Assembly (NCBI GenBank): GCA_045807125.1 | Contig: JBJMHZ010000050.1 | Span: 54,616-118,615 of the forward strand | Direction: 5' to 3' | Origin: JBJMHZ01 sp045807125 | GTDB taxonomy: Bacteria; Actinomycetota; Actinomycetes; JAWWOL01 | DNA: 64,000 bases | Shown here: positions 52,080-61,134 of the stretch, one piece after another | Layout of the letters: each line of letters opens with the position of its first letter | How positions within the stretch are numbered: position 1 is the first letter of the stretch | Position numbers and translations under genes: made by a program | The notes under the pieces: model-generated | What the model was told of the DNA's origin: nothing | Seen by the model: the letters and a program-made list of their open reading frames with translations, nothing else | Databases searched by the model: none

Positions 52080-53077
52080 CGCCGAACGCTTTCCCCGCCC
52101 GTCACGCACTCACCGACGCCGAGCGTCGCGTCATCGTCGAGGCGGTGCGCGCGGCGCCGGACGGCGGTGACGCCGCCGCGTCGGTCCGGCTGCTTTCCCG
52201 CGGCCTGCTGGAGCGCCTGCGCGAGATGATGACCGACCCCGCCGTGGACGCGCTGCTCGTCAGCGGCCTCCCCCTGGCCGACGGGCCCAAGGCGGTGCTC
52301 GCTCCAGATGAGCTCGACCAGGTGCTGCTGGCAGCCGGCTGCGCGCTGGGCACGCCGATGGCTTGGCCCGCCTACCAGGCGGGCGCCTTCGTGCAGGACG
52401 TACGGCCCACGGCGTCCGACGTGGGGAAGCAGCTCGGCACCGGGTCTCGACGCTCCCTCGAGCTGCACACGGAGGCCGCGTTCGACCCGCTCTCACCCGA
52501 CTGGATCCTGCTGGCCGCCGTGCGGAACCCCCGCTCGGTGCCGACGGTGATCGCCACGGTGTCGGCACTTGGGGAGGCCGTGCGCGACGTTCTTCCACTG
52601 TTCGAGGACCGCTACGCGTTCCCGCACGTCGAGCACCTGCGGGAGGTGCTGCCGCCGGACGTCGCGGCGACCCTCACGGTGGACGGGGTGCGGGCGGAGT
52701 GGATACCGAGGCCCGTGCTAACCGGCGAGCGCGACCACCCCGAGATGGACTTCGACCGTTACTACTTCGACGACCCCGACGACCCGTCGGCGAAGCACTG
52801 CCTCGACCGCCTGGAGGCCACGCTCGTGGACGCGGCCGTCGAAGTACCGCTGCGGCCCGGAGACGTCCTTGCCTTCGACAACCGCCGGGTGGCGCACGGC
52901 CGGCCAGCCTTCATCCCCACCTTCGACGACACGGACCGGTGGCTCAAACGGGTCTGCGTCTTGCGCGCCCCGGCCAAGCTCCGGCTCGTGAGCGAGGCCG
53001 GCGGCGATGCCAGGTGCCTCCTGCTCGGGACGCCGATCGACCTCTCGCTTGGGGCCGGTGAGGGCGTAAGTCAGTAG
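52076..53077 (+). CDS. Fe(II)/2-oxoglutarate-dependent oxygenase (TauD/clavaminate synthase-like)
   Basis: A 333-residue enzyme. The metal triad is visible as His131-x-Glu133 in ELHTEAAF and His274 in RRVAHGRPAF, with Arg292 (RWLKRV) likely binding 2-oxoglutarate. The His-x-Glu form is typical of clavaminate-synthase and related hydroxylases. It is the last gene of the cluster and overlaps the preceding one. It may hydroxylate, desaturate or cyclise a residue of the precursor peptide. Confidence 0.88.
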   Translation: MTPNAFPARHALTDAERRVIVEAVRAAPDGGDAAASVRLLSRGLLERLREMMTDPAVDALLVSGLPLADGPKAVLAPDELDQVLLAAGCALGTPMAWPAYQAGAFVQDVRPTASDVGKQLGTGSRRSLELHTEAAFDPLSPDWILLAAVRNPRSVPTVIATVSALGEAVRDVLPLFEDRYAFPHVEHLREVLPPDVAATLTVDGVRAEWIPRPVLTGERDHPEMDFDRYYFDDPDDPSAKHCLDRLEATLVDAAVEVPLRPGDVLAFDNRRVAHGRPAFIPTFDDTDRWLKRVCVLRAPAKLRLVSEAGGDARCLLLGTPIDLSLGAGEGVSQ

Positions 53078-53475
53078 TTCGGCCTAGAGCGGTCCACCCG
53101 CATCCGTCAGCGAAGCCGGCCGGCGCTCGTCTTGAAGCTGAGAGACAGCTCTCGAACCCGAAGCTCCGGCAGATGATCGCGCACCTTACCGATAATGGTC
53201 TGGGCGAGATTGCGAACCTGTCACATCGCGAGCAGGCAAGTCAGCCAGCCAAGCAGGAGAGCCGCCTTCGGGCAAGACCGCCCTCGGGGCGGATGCGCAG
53301 GCGCATCCGCCCCCGTGAGCACGACCGCCGCCGGCAGCCTCCCAGTGCGAGCGGTTATTCGATGTACCAGAGGTCGTTCCGCTGCGATGCGCCGCAGGCG
53401 TACTGAATGAGGGCTGCGCCGTTGGCCGTGGAGGCGCGCCCTGCACGTTGAGGCACTTCAAGCACAAGAGATCAC
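53078..53475. other. Spacer after the RiPP cluster, no recognised gene
   Basis: No credible gene seen. The sequence separates the last cluster gene from a truncated copy of the repeated mini-gene at 53476. Confidence 0.35.
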
Positions 53476-53544
53476 TTAGTGATCAAGCAACTCCTGCACC
53501 GTCTGTCCGAATTGTCGGTTCGAAAGGTGTCCGATCAGGGGCAC
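53476..53544 (-). pseudogene. Truncated copy of the repeated CxCGC mini-gene
   Basis: GTG 53544 gives VPLIGHLSNRQFGQTVQ and then ELLDH followed by TAA, matching the N-terminal block of the intact gene at 62202 and then stopping. The DNA match spans about 53487-53543 and is nearly identical to 62343-62404. The zinc-binding half is missing. Confidence 0.65.
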
Positions 53545-53564
53545 AAGCGGGCCCCAAGCGTGCT

Positions 53565-53594
53565 TTTTCGAACCCCGCCCTCAAGGATCATGGT
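53565..53594. repeat. Partner of the left-end hairpin, candidate right attachment site
   Basis: TTTTCGAACCCCGCCCTCAA then GGATCATGGT matches 12511-12540 at 26 of 30 bases in the same orientation. If it is the other arm of the serine-recombinase attachment site, the island core is 41 kb (about 12.5-53.6 kb). The similarity is imperfect, so this is a candidate only. Confidence 0.45.
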
Positions 53595-53653
53595 GGGCTT
53601 CCTCGTGCATTGGCGCAGCTGGCGCTAAAAGGTCCCGGCGGATCTTGCTCCAG

Positions 53654-56029
53654 TTATACGGACGGACCGAGGCTTGCGGCAGTCGGGTCCACAGCGGCGT
53701 CGAGCGGCGCGCGATCGCGCAATCGCGTCGCGAAGGCGGCGTCGTGATCGGCCGCCGTCTTGGTGCGGGGTGACAGGCTCACGTAGTCCTGGCTTACGTC
53801 CGGGCCGGGATAGCGGCTGCCTACCGTCGTCATCGGGCGCGGGTCTAGCCAGTCGTCGGCGGTCAGGAGCCTACGACGGGGCAGCGGATCGGTGCGGGCT
53901 GCAGCAATGAACTCGGCGGCTAGCTGGGTGTCGTCGTCACCGGTGACAAGAATGAGGGTGGTCGCGTCGAGCCAGTCGGCGAGCGCGTTGAGTTGTTCGA
54001 GGTCATGGTTTCGCAGCCCGGTAGACCTGGCCTTGACCTCGGCAGGAATGATCATGCCGCTCGCGAGGACGGCGACGACATCGGCCTCCACACGCTGCCC
54101 GTCACGGGTGAAGTCGACGCCGGGGTGTGCGCCAACCAGCCTGTCCGGGCCATCGTCGAGGATGCGGGCTAGCGCCCGCATGGCGAGCAAATGGTAGATC
54201 GAGTCGTTCTCGATCGCGCGGCGCAAGACCTCGCCGAGCCTGTAGCTGAACGGCATCGCGGTCTCAGCGAACGGGCGATCGTTCGCTGCGCCGCAGCCAG
54301 GGCAGGCGATCGGCGGGGCAATCTCGGCCAGCGGACGCCAGCCCTCATGCTGACACCGTGGGCATCTGACGGTCGCACCCCGAACCAGCAGCGCACGTCG
54401 CTCCGCCCACTCGAGCCAGGCGACAGCTGCGTTCTTGTCGCCGATCTCTTGGCATAGCTCACCGAAGGTGAGCGTGGCGGCGGACTCGCCGCCGTGCGAC
54501 ACGGACAGACTGTTGATCGCGGCGAGGAGCCGATCGGCGGTCACCTCAGGGTCAGCGTTCGCACCGGCGACAATGGCGGCCTGTTCGGTGGCGCGCTGCT
54601 TCCACCACGTCATCCCGGACGATGCGGCCTTCTTGTAGAGGAGGGCGAGCAGCGGTCGGTGAGCGAGCCATGCGACGTCATCTAGAGAACGGAGCGCACG
54701 CAGCAGCGCCATCGCGGTACGGCCAGAAGCCGACGGCGCGCTGTCGACGCCCTGGTCCTGGGCCGCGGCCCGCAGCAGCGTGAACCCCGTGGGCCAGTGA
54801 ACCTCGGCAAGCCGGTCGCGGCTCGCGTCGACCACGTAGCCACCCCCGGTGAAGGCGGCGGCCAACCCGGCGCGCAGCGATCGGACAGGAGGCAAAGGGT
54901 GCTGTGGGAGCTGGACGGTCAATCTAAGGTCCAAGGGGATGGGCAGCCGGGTGAGGACCGCCAGGTCCTGGCGGTCGCGGTCGGTACGGGTCGCAACGAT
55001 GGCTGCACCGGCGTCAAACGCGAGCGCATTGTCCGAGCTGCGCGCAGGCGGCTGTGCCGGCCTCAGCAGATTCCCGGGGGTGACGCGCTCGGCCGACTGC
55101 CCTCGCTCATCCAACCGCTGAACGATTTCCGCGAGCGCCTCCTCGCCAACGGTGGCGCTAGTCAGCATGATCGGCCAGCCACCGATTCCGTTTCCGGCGT
55201 GCGCGAGCAGCTCAGTGATCACGTCGACGGTCACCAGGACGTCGTCCGCGATAGGAACCGCGAGCGGCAGCCCAGCCGGCCAGCCATGCAGGGCGCGCAG
55301 GTTCCAGACCAGGCACAGATCAGCTACCGAGCGCGGCGTGTAGACGACGACAATGCTCGCTCCCTGTTGCCGAGCGAAGGCGTAGCGATCAAGCAGCCAG
55401 CCGTCGAGCCGGGCCTGCACCATCCGGGCCGGCCTGGGCCGTAACCGGTACAAGCTCATGCCGAAGGGCGTGAACGAGTCGGTGGCGCGTAATCGCGAAG
55501 CCATATCCTGCGGGCCGGGTGCCGTGGCGGTGACCCGGCGTACCGGAACGACGGTTTCGAACGTGAGGTCCTCCCTCAGGAGCAACGCGCCCAGCTGCGC
55601 CGGGTCGGGGGCCGCCGGCAGAGTCCCAAGGGCGGTGAGGTAGCTGAGCTCCCACGGATCCCCGGGCGGCACACTGCATACCTCTAGCTCCTTGAGCTGC
55701 TCCCGTTCCGTCGTCCCAAGCGCGATCAGCGCCGGTGCGCGGTGCGGCAGCCCGCCCGACAGATGCGGTGCGATATCGTCCGCGGCGCCGACAGCGCCAT
55801 CCAGCTCCGACTCGCGCAGCAGCCGCGGGTACGGGTCAAGCGCGGCGCCGGCAACAACCGGAACGAGAAGATCGGCGACGCCGGCCCACACCTGGCAGGC
55901 GCGCGTCACCTCGGTGACGGCGGCGTCCCAGTAGAGGTCGTCCACAAGTCGCGCCTCACGCGCCGGCCGCAGGTGTACTTCCGCTGCCACGACGCCGTCG
56001 ACAAGGTCGTCGTCGAGTACGCCCCACAC
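53654..56029 (-). CDS. Zinc-ribbon PD-(D/E)xK protein, paralog A (791 aa)
   Basis: GTG 56029 has GGGAGG five bases upstream, so I start here rather than at 56155. A large N-terminal region (about 1-550) of unknown fold includes VWNLRALHGWPAGLPLAVPI. A four-Cys zinc ribbon follows (Cys556, Cys559, Cys576, Cys579: CPRCQHEG and CPGCGAAN), then a nuclease-like core with Asp650 in VEADVVAV, Glu664-x-Lys666 in AEVKAR, the PD-(D/E)xK pattern. A last basic region is possibly disordered. Homologous to the divergent protein at 56420. Probably a nucleic-acid-targeting defence or conflict protein; no named family is recognised. Confidence 0.75.
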   Translation of the reverse strand: MWGVLDDDLVDGVVAAEVHLRPAREARLVDDLYWDAAVTEVTRACQVWAGVADLLVPVVAGAALDPYPRLLRESELDGAVGAADDIAPHLSGGLPHRAPALIALGTTEREQLKELEVCSVPPGDPWELSYLTALGTLPAAPDPAQLGALLLREDLTFETVVPVRRVTATAPGPQDMASRLRATDSFTPFGMSLYRLRPRPARMVQARLDGWLLDRYAFARQQGASIVVVYTPRSVADLCLVWNLRALHGWPAGLPLAVPIADDVLVTVDVITELLAHAGNGIGGWPIMLTSATVGEEALAEIVQRLDERGQSAERVTPGNLLRPAQPPARSSDNALAFDAGAAIVATRTDRDRQDLAVLTRLPIPLDLRLTVQLPQHPLPPVRSLRAGLAAAFTGGGYVVDASRDRLAEVHWPTGFTLLRAAAQDQGVDSAPSASGRTAMALLRALRSLDDVAWLAHRPLLALLYKKAASSGMTWWKQRATEQAAIVAGANADPEVTADRLLAAINSLSVSHGGESAATLTFGELCQEIGDKNAAVAWLEWAERRALLVRGATVRCPRCQHEGWRPLAEIAPPIACPGCGAANDRPFAETAMPFSYRLGEVLRRAIENDSIYHLLAMRALARILDDGPDRLVGAHPGVDFTRDGQRVEADVVAVLASGMIIPAEVKARSTGLRNHDLEQLNALADWLDATTLILVTGDDDTQLAAEFIAAARTDPLPRRRLLTADDWLDPRPMTTVGSRYPGPDVSQDYVSLSPRTKTAADHDAAFATRLRDRAPLDAAVDPTAASLGPSV

Positions 56030-56419
56030 TGCAGCCTCCCTGCCTCTTCGGCGAGGATACGGCCGCGTCAAGCCGCCCCGCGTTCGGCTTGTACAACGGT
56101 GTCGCCGGTAGAGGCGAAGAACGCGCGGCAGAGGGCGGCCACCCGCGAGCGTCAAGCCGCTCGCCGTCTACGTGGGCCCGAGCAGTCCGTCGACCCCAGG
56201 GGTTGTCCCTCGCAACGGCCTAGCGCATGCACCAGGCTCGGCTCATACGGACCGCTCGTCAGATCTGCGGCGTGATCGGAAGCGGTCAGGCGCCGCGCCA
56301 GTCGAGGACTGCATGTCGAGCTCCCGCTCGACGCGTGGCAGTCGTCGGCGAATCGGTCGACAGAGAGTTGCCTCCGTGTCATGGCGATCGCTGTCCGTTC
56401 GAGGTGACACGCTGTCGGT
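56030..56419. other. Divergent promoter region between the nuclease paralogs
   Basis: Contains the ribosome-binding site of paralog A at its left end. No gene is seen. Both promoters should be here, so the two paralogs could be regulated together. Confidence 0.45.
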
Positions 56420-58507
56420 ATGGACGCGGCAGGGCGGACTGGACCGGCCTGGGTGGAAGCGACTCTGTCGCCGGCGCGGGCGGCGTACCTGATCCGCGCT
56501 GGGAGCGGTAGTGGCTTCCACCGGGCAGTGCAGGAGGCATCAACGCGCTGGGGCGGCATGACCGAACTGATCCTCCCGGTCCGGCGGGACGGACGTCTGG
56601 TCGCGCCGTGGCGACAAATGCTGGACGCGGCCGCGGTGGACGGTCTTGTGGACGTCGACGTCGGGTCCGCAGCCAAGCTGGTTGCAGAGCACGTCGACCG
56701 CCAACTGACTCCGCTGCGCTTCATCGACAAGTCAGGCGCTACGCGCTTCTCCACGCATCCCTCTGAGCTGCCGGACTGGGATCCGGCTGACGGACCGGTG
56801 ATCGCAACCTCCCAGCGCACCCTGTGGGAAGTCGCTACTGCGGGCGACGTGACCGACGAACACGGACTCGGGTCCTGGGAGGATGGATTCCGTCTCCGAC
56901 GCCCGACAACGGATGATCAGGTGTGGCGGGCCGCCCTGCACCGGACGACTCTTCTGGATTGCACCCTCGGCGGGCTCGATGAGATCCGCAGCCATGACGG
57001 CCTCATGGCGATCCCGACCCTGCTGTGGGCGACTCGCGGCTCGCTGCGCGATTGCCTCACGTTCTGGAACCTTCGCGCCCTCCGGCCGGTGGGGCGCGGC
57101 CGTCCACCGATGATGCTGCTCCCCATCGATGACGTGTCGGCCTGGACCGACTTGGTTCCCTCCGTACTGGCGAGGCTGGCGCGTCCGGAGGAGTTCTCGC
57201 CGGACGTGATCCTCGCCAGTCACACCGTCGATGAAGCCGACCTGCACCGACTCGCAGCGCACCTCGGGCTACGGGCCAGTTCGCGCGGTATGTATGCGGG
57301 ACAGAACTGGTCAGCTCCCGTGCGGCAGGCTCCCTTCACGTACCTGGTGAACCAGAACGTGCTGCCGTGGCTACTTTTCGATCGGGAGTACGGTGCCGGC
57401 ACGGAAGTGTTGGCGCATTTTCACCAGGGCGCCGGCTCCTTGCGCTTCGCCTCCCCGGTGCGGTTCCGCCGTGTCGGTGGTCGGGCGTTGCTGCGGTTGC
57501 GATCGGCGGCCTTCGGCCCTTACCCCCGGCGATCAGTGGCGGCCCAGGGAATCTTGCAAGCGGCGGACTGGTACCACGCTGCATTGCAGGTGGGCGTGCC
57601 CACGCGCATTGAATACCGATTCGAGCTCGGACTGCCACCGCTCCTCGACGTGCTGACGGGCCACCTCCGGAGCGTCGCCTCCACCCACGAGCTATCGGAC
57701 AAGGGCCGGCTCGCGGTGGGCTTGCAGGCAGAACCTCCGCTCGCTGATCTTCGCCACCCGGGGCTGGCCGTCTGCGTCACGGCTCTTACGACGCCGCGGT
57801 CACGAGCCCTCGTGCGGGACCTAAAGAGGCTACGAGCCGAGGGATTCACCGATGCCGACATCCGCCAGGTATCGGACGCCTGGGGAAATCGCGGGCCGCG
57901 GAGCTACCGATCGACACGCGACCTAGCCGGAAGCATCGGCGCCCAAGCCACCTCGGCGGCCGAGACACTAGCCAAGATCGGGTGGGCCGAGCGCGGCCTG
58001 GAGGCCAACTGCCCTCGCTGCGGACTCCGCAGCTTCGTCCCGCTCGACACGGTGACCGGTCCCGCCAGATGCCCAGGCTGCCGCGCTGCCGCTTCCTATA
58101 CCGTTATCGGCCCTAGCCTAGAGATGTACTACCGACTCGACACGTTCGTGGACCGAGCCAGCGACCAGGGTGCCGTACCCCACGTCATCGCCGCCGCCGT
58201 CCTTCTGGCCCTCGATCCAGATACAGCCGTCCTGCCGGGCGTCGAACTCACCTTTCCTGATGGCGCGAAGGCCGAGGTTGACCTGGTAGGAGTGCACGCC
58301 GGCCAGATCTTCGCGGGCGAAGTCAAGACACGCCCTGGTGCGTTCACGAATGAGCAACTGGACCGCGATATGGCCCTCACCGCTCGCCTAGGCGCCGACC
58401 TACACATCCTTGCCGCGCCGGTGATTTCCCCTGAATTAGCTCGTCGGGCGCGCCGACGAGCTAACGAGGCCGGCCTGCAACTACTCGTGCTTGATGCCTC
58501 AGCATAG
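56420..58507 (+). CDS. Zinc-ribbon PD-(D/E)xK protein, paralog B (695 aa)
   Basis: Divergent homolog of the 53654 product. The shared middle has FWNLRALRPVGRGRPPMMLL, corresponding to WNLRALHGWPAG in the paralog. The zinc ribbon is CPRCGLRSF and CPGCRAAA (Cys531, Cys534, Cys551, Cys554), and the nuclease core has Asp621 in AEVDLVGVHAG and Glu634-x-Lys636 in GEVKTR. The N-terminal segment ARAAYLIRAG aligns with the paralog's AREARLVDDL, supporting the ATG at 56420, though no clear Shine-Dalgarno precedes it. Both proteins keep the catalytic pattern, so both may be active nucleases. Confidence 0.75.
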   Translation: MDAAGRTGPAWVEATLSPARAAYLIRAGSGSGFHRAVQEASTRWGGMTELILPVRRDGRLVAPWRQMLDAAAVDGLVDVDVGSAAKLVAEHVDRQLTPLRFIDKSGATRFSTHPSELPDWDPADGPVIATSQRTLWEVATAGDVTDEHGLGSWEDGFRLRRPTTDDQVWRAALHRTTLLDCTLGGLDEIRSHDGLMAIPTLLWATRGSLRDCLTFWNLRALRPVGRGRPPMMLLPIDDVSAWTDLVPSVLARLARPEEFSPDVILASHTVDEADLHRLAAHLGLRASSRGMYAGQNWSAPVRQAPFTYLVNQNVLPWLLFDREYGAGTEVLAHFHQGAGSLRFASPVRFRRVGGRALLRLRSAAFGPYPRRSVAAQGILQAADWYHAALQVGVPTRIEYRFELGLPPLLDVLTGHLRSVASTHELSDKGRLAVGLQAEPPLADLRHPGLAVCVTALTTPRSRALVRDLKRLRAEGFTDADIRQVSDAWGNRGPRSYRSTRDLAGSIGAQATSAAETLAKIGWAERGLEANCPRCGLRSFVPLDTVTGPARCPGCRAAASYTVIGPSLEMYYRLDTFVDRASDQGAVPHVIAAAVLLALDPDTAVLPGVELTFPDGAKAEVDLVGVHAGQIFAGEVKTRPGAFTNEQLDRDMALTARLGADLHILAAPVISPELARRARRRANEAGLQLLVLDASA

Positions 58508-58543
58508 GACGGTACGGGCATATCGGTAGCGTGGCCCTCACAG

Positions 58544-59047
58544 TCAGCGAAGGATGGTAATCAAAACGGTGAGGGCTCCAGTAAGCGCGACGAGTACCGT
58601 AGACCAAACAGTTATGCGTTGACGCCTGCGGGCTGCTCTCTGCTCCTTTGATAGTGGCTGAAACTCCAGGCGGTACGGATTCCTAAGGTCCAACAGGCGG
58701 GTGCGCCATGAAAAATCTATACGTGCAAGATGACGGACTATCGCGGTAGGCGCGGTCCCATACGTCTGGACATAACCTTGCCCCTTCCTGACGTCCACGT
58801 ACAGCACTGTGTATGACCGCGTCCACCCTGTCATCGTGAAAGCCGCTACATCGGGAGACTGAAGATCTTCTACGGTTGCGTCGTCTATTGTTCGTCCGTC
58901 GAGCAGGGTGAGCTTGATCGTGCGAGGCGAGCCACCCGCCGGCTGTTCGCCGGAGTCAAGCTCCTCCCAAATACGTCGCACCGCGCCAGCATCGAGGCGA
59001 TAACCGCGCAAGTCCCAACGATCGGGGGGCGGGGCAATGATCGGCAC
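58544..59047 (-). CDS. Membrane-anchored hypothetical protein (167 aa)
   Basis: GTG 59047 starts a soluble region with MTGWTRSYTVLYVDVRKGQG and a charged linker, ending in one hydrophobic helix (VWSTVLVALTGALTVLITIL), a C-terminal membrane anchor. It converges with paralog B. No family recognised. Confidence 0.6.
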   Translation of the reverse strand: MPIIAPPPDRWDLRGYRLDAGAVRRIWEELDSGEQPAGGSPRTIKLTLLDGRTIDDATVEDLQSPDVAAFTMTGWTRSYTVLYVDVRKGQGYVQTYGTAPTAIVRHLARIDFSWRTRLLDLRNPYRLEFQPLSKEQRAARRRQRITVWSTVLVALTGALTVLITILR

Positions 59048-59461
59048 GCCTCAGTATCCCACCCGGGACGAACACGCCCTGAGCGACAGGCCCAGACGAC
59101 ATCCGGCCCTTCGGCAGGGCATCGGCTAACAGTCTGTAGGGGTCATCGTTCGCGGTGGGCGGCCAGCACGGACCTACACCGGTGCCGCCCCCGTCGTTCT
59201 CAAGATCGATAACTATTATGATCTTGATGTCGTGCGCGACGCCCCTAACTCGAACCTGAGCGCAGCCTGGGTGCCGCAGAGAGCTGTCTTCACCGCGTTC
59301 GCGCGAACTGCAGGTTCGGAGGTCTCCCTTCAGAGCGTGCACCTGCAGCTCCACCACGCGAGTGCAGTGTCGTCGCTTCTCGTTTGACCAAGTCCACAGC
59401 AGGCAGACGATTTTGACCAAGTCCACAGCAGGCAGACGATGCAGGTGCCACGCTTCCTGCC
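59048..59461. other. Intergenic region with a 29-bp tandem repeat
   Basis: No gene seen. The only marked feature is the tandem duplication at 59383-59440, just upstream of the 59462 start. Confidence 0.45.
59383..59440 (+). repeat. Two exact tandem copies of a 29-bp unit
   Basis: The unit TTTGACCAAGTCCACAGCAG then GCAGACGAT occurs at 59383-59411 and 59412-59440. It lies about 20 bases before the 59462 start. Its TTGACC could be a duplicated -35 element. Confidence 0.9.
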
Positions 59462-60193
59462 ATGAGTGAGGTGGAGGCGGGAAGAGAGCTGACCGGGACG
59501 CCGCCGTCAGGTGCAGGGACGCCACGTCAGCCGTTGAGTAGGCGAGAGCGCTTCGTTGCTGCGTCGATCGGTGTTGCCTGCGCGGGCGCTGGAGGTGTCG
59601 CGGTGTTCGTCAGCGACAACGAGCTTGGTAGCGCTGGCTTGCTCATCGTTGGCGCTGTCTTCCTGCTCATGGGAACCGGAGCCATGGTTCCGACCCGTCT
59701 TCGGGTGGGTGACCAGGAGGTCCACCTCGAGCGGCTCGCTGTCCAGACCCTGACGCGCGTGATGCAGCAAGGCGACACGGTGGTGCAGGAGCAGCTGGTT
59801 GAGGCTTTCGAGGAGACTCTCGCCAGCAGCGGCGTGGTTCCGGACGCCATGGAGGCGGTAGGAGCAATGCTTCGCCGTTTCGAGCGTTACTCCGGCTCCA
59901 CGGATCCGCGTGAGGTCTACAACTCATTGTTGACCTCCGGCTGGAAGCCGACGACCCCGGCCAAGAGTACGTACATCCGGTGGGTTTACGCCGGTAACCA
60001 GCGCACCGTTAGTCTCTTTCAGAACAGCGCAGCTCTCGTCGCGGCCTCCGTTCATCTCCGGGACTTGGCGGCAGGACTGCCGGGAGCCAAGCCCCGTGCC
60101 GGACGTAATGAAGTAGACTTTTACTATGGCGGCGATGTCAGCACTGTCTTGGATGCCGCCGAAAGGATCAAGCAGTTCGCTGACCGCCCCTGA
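59462..60193 (+). CDS. Two-helix membrane protein (243 aa)
   Basis: Starts MSEVEAGRELTGTPPSG. Two transmembrane helices (about residues 34-52 and 58-76, FVAASIGVACAGAGGVAVFV and AGLLIVGAVFLLMGTGA) are followed by a cytoplasmic domain of about 160 residues with a helical segment (QEQLVEAFEETLASSG) and an alpha/beta end. No family recognised. A membrane partner for the nearby nuclease-like proteins is possible but speculative. Confidence 0.65.
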   Translation: MSEVEAGRELTGTPPSGAGTPRQPLSRRERFVAASIGVACAGAGGVAVFVSDNELGSAGLLIVGAVFLLMGTGAMVPTRLRVGDQEVHLERLAVQTLTRVMQQGDTVVQEQLVEAFEETLASSGVVPDAMEAVGAMLRRFERYSGSTDPREVYNSLLTSGWKPTTPAKSTYIRWVYAGNQRTVSLFQNSAALVAASVHLRDLAAGLPGAKPRAGRNEVDFYYGGDVSTVLDAAERIKQFADRP

Positions 60194-60568
60194 CTGCGCA
60201 TGAGCGGGTCTCAGTTGCGGTTGCACAGAACGAGCTGTCCACGACGGCATGCTGTGATAGCCATGTACCACCCCTCTCATCTCGCACGAATGGGAAGTAT
60301 GGCGTCGTCGGCATACTCGCCTCAGGGCTGCGGTGTCGGCGTCTCCGGGAGATCGTGCCGCGCCGACGTCTCCCCGTCACTTGCTGGATCGGCAAGAAGC
60401 GGGCGACAGTGCCGACCGGCCAGTTCACCAGAGCTTGCTCGATCAAGGGCGAAGATCGCCAGCTTTCGGCACGGTCACCGAGAGGACCGACAGCCGGCCG
60501 ACTCAGCCCAGCCCCCGGCTGTGCTGCCCTCGCGCCACATCGAGCGGCAACTGTGCAATCCTGGGTCC
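60194..60568. other. Intergenic region, no recognised gene
   Basis: No credible reading frame with a start signal is present; the 60569 gene begins at its right end. Confidence 0.35.
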
Positions 60569-61087
60569 ATGGCGATTCCGGCAACTAGTGAGGTTCACAC
60601 CGCTGTAGCGTGCGCGCTGAAGTCGCTCTACACGGACGACGCGCAGCTGTTTCACTTCGACGCAGGCGAGAGGACTTTGGTTGGTCACTTCGCCAGATAT
60701 CTTTCTGAGAACGTGCGGACGTGGGGATCGGAGTGGTCCATCGACGTGGAATACAACCGGATGCTTACGCCTGAGCATGACGAGGTCACATACAAGTACC
60801 TTCTCGACGTAAGGGGAGCATCTCGCCGTCCCGCTTATCCCGACCTCATCGTTCACCAGCGTGGTGTAGATGGCTGGCATGGTGGTAACTTGCTCGTTGT
60901 AGAGGCGAAAAAATCGCCCACGAGGATAGACCAGCGAGAGGATCACGCGAAGCTCGTGGCTTGGATGAGGGAGCTGCAATATCGATACGGCTTACGCTTG
61001 GAGCTAGGGCCACGTTCGGCTAAGGGCAGCTGGATTGACGCTTCGAGCGACCCCACGGCCCCTCTCTCGGCAATTCCATTGTGGTGA
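60569..61087 (+). CDS. Small PD-(D/E)xK-like protein (172 aa)
   Basis: The motif YPDLIVHQRG (Asp92) and LLVVEAKKS (Glu112-x-Lys114) form a PD-(D/E)xK pattern on predicted strands, as in restriction-endonuclease-like nucleases. N-terminal residues are helical. ATG 60569 (MAIPATSEVHTAVACALKSL) is chosen over the longer frame because the upstream part has no coding character. A nuclease or nucleic-acid-binding role is inferred. Confidence 0.68.
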   Translation: MAIPATSEVHTAVACALKSLYTDDAQLFHFDAGERTLVGHFARYLSENVRTWGSEWSIDVEYNRMLTPEHDEVTYKYLLDVRGASRRPAYPDLIVHQRGVDGWHGGNLLVVEAKKSPTRIDQREDHAKLVAWMRELQYRYGLRLELGPRSAKGSWIDASSDPTAPLSAIPLW

Positions 61088-61134
61088 AATGATGCTGGTT
61101 CAACTGCGGCAGCACTGCAAGACTGCGGGCTCAG

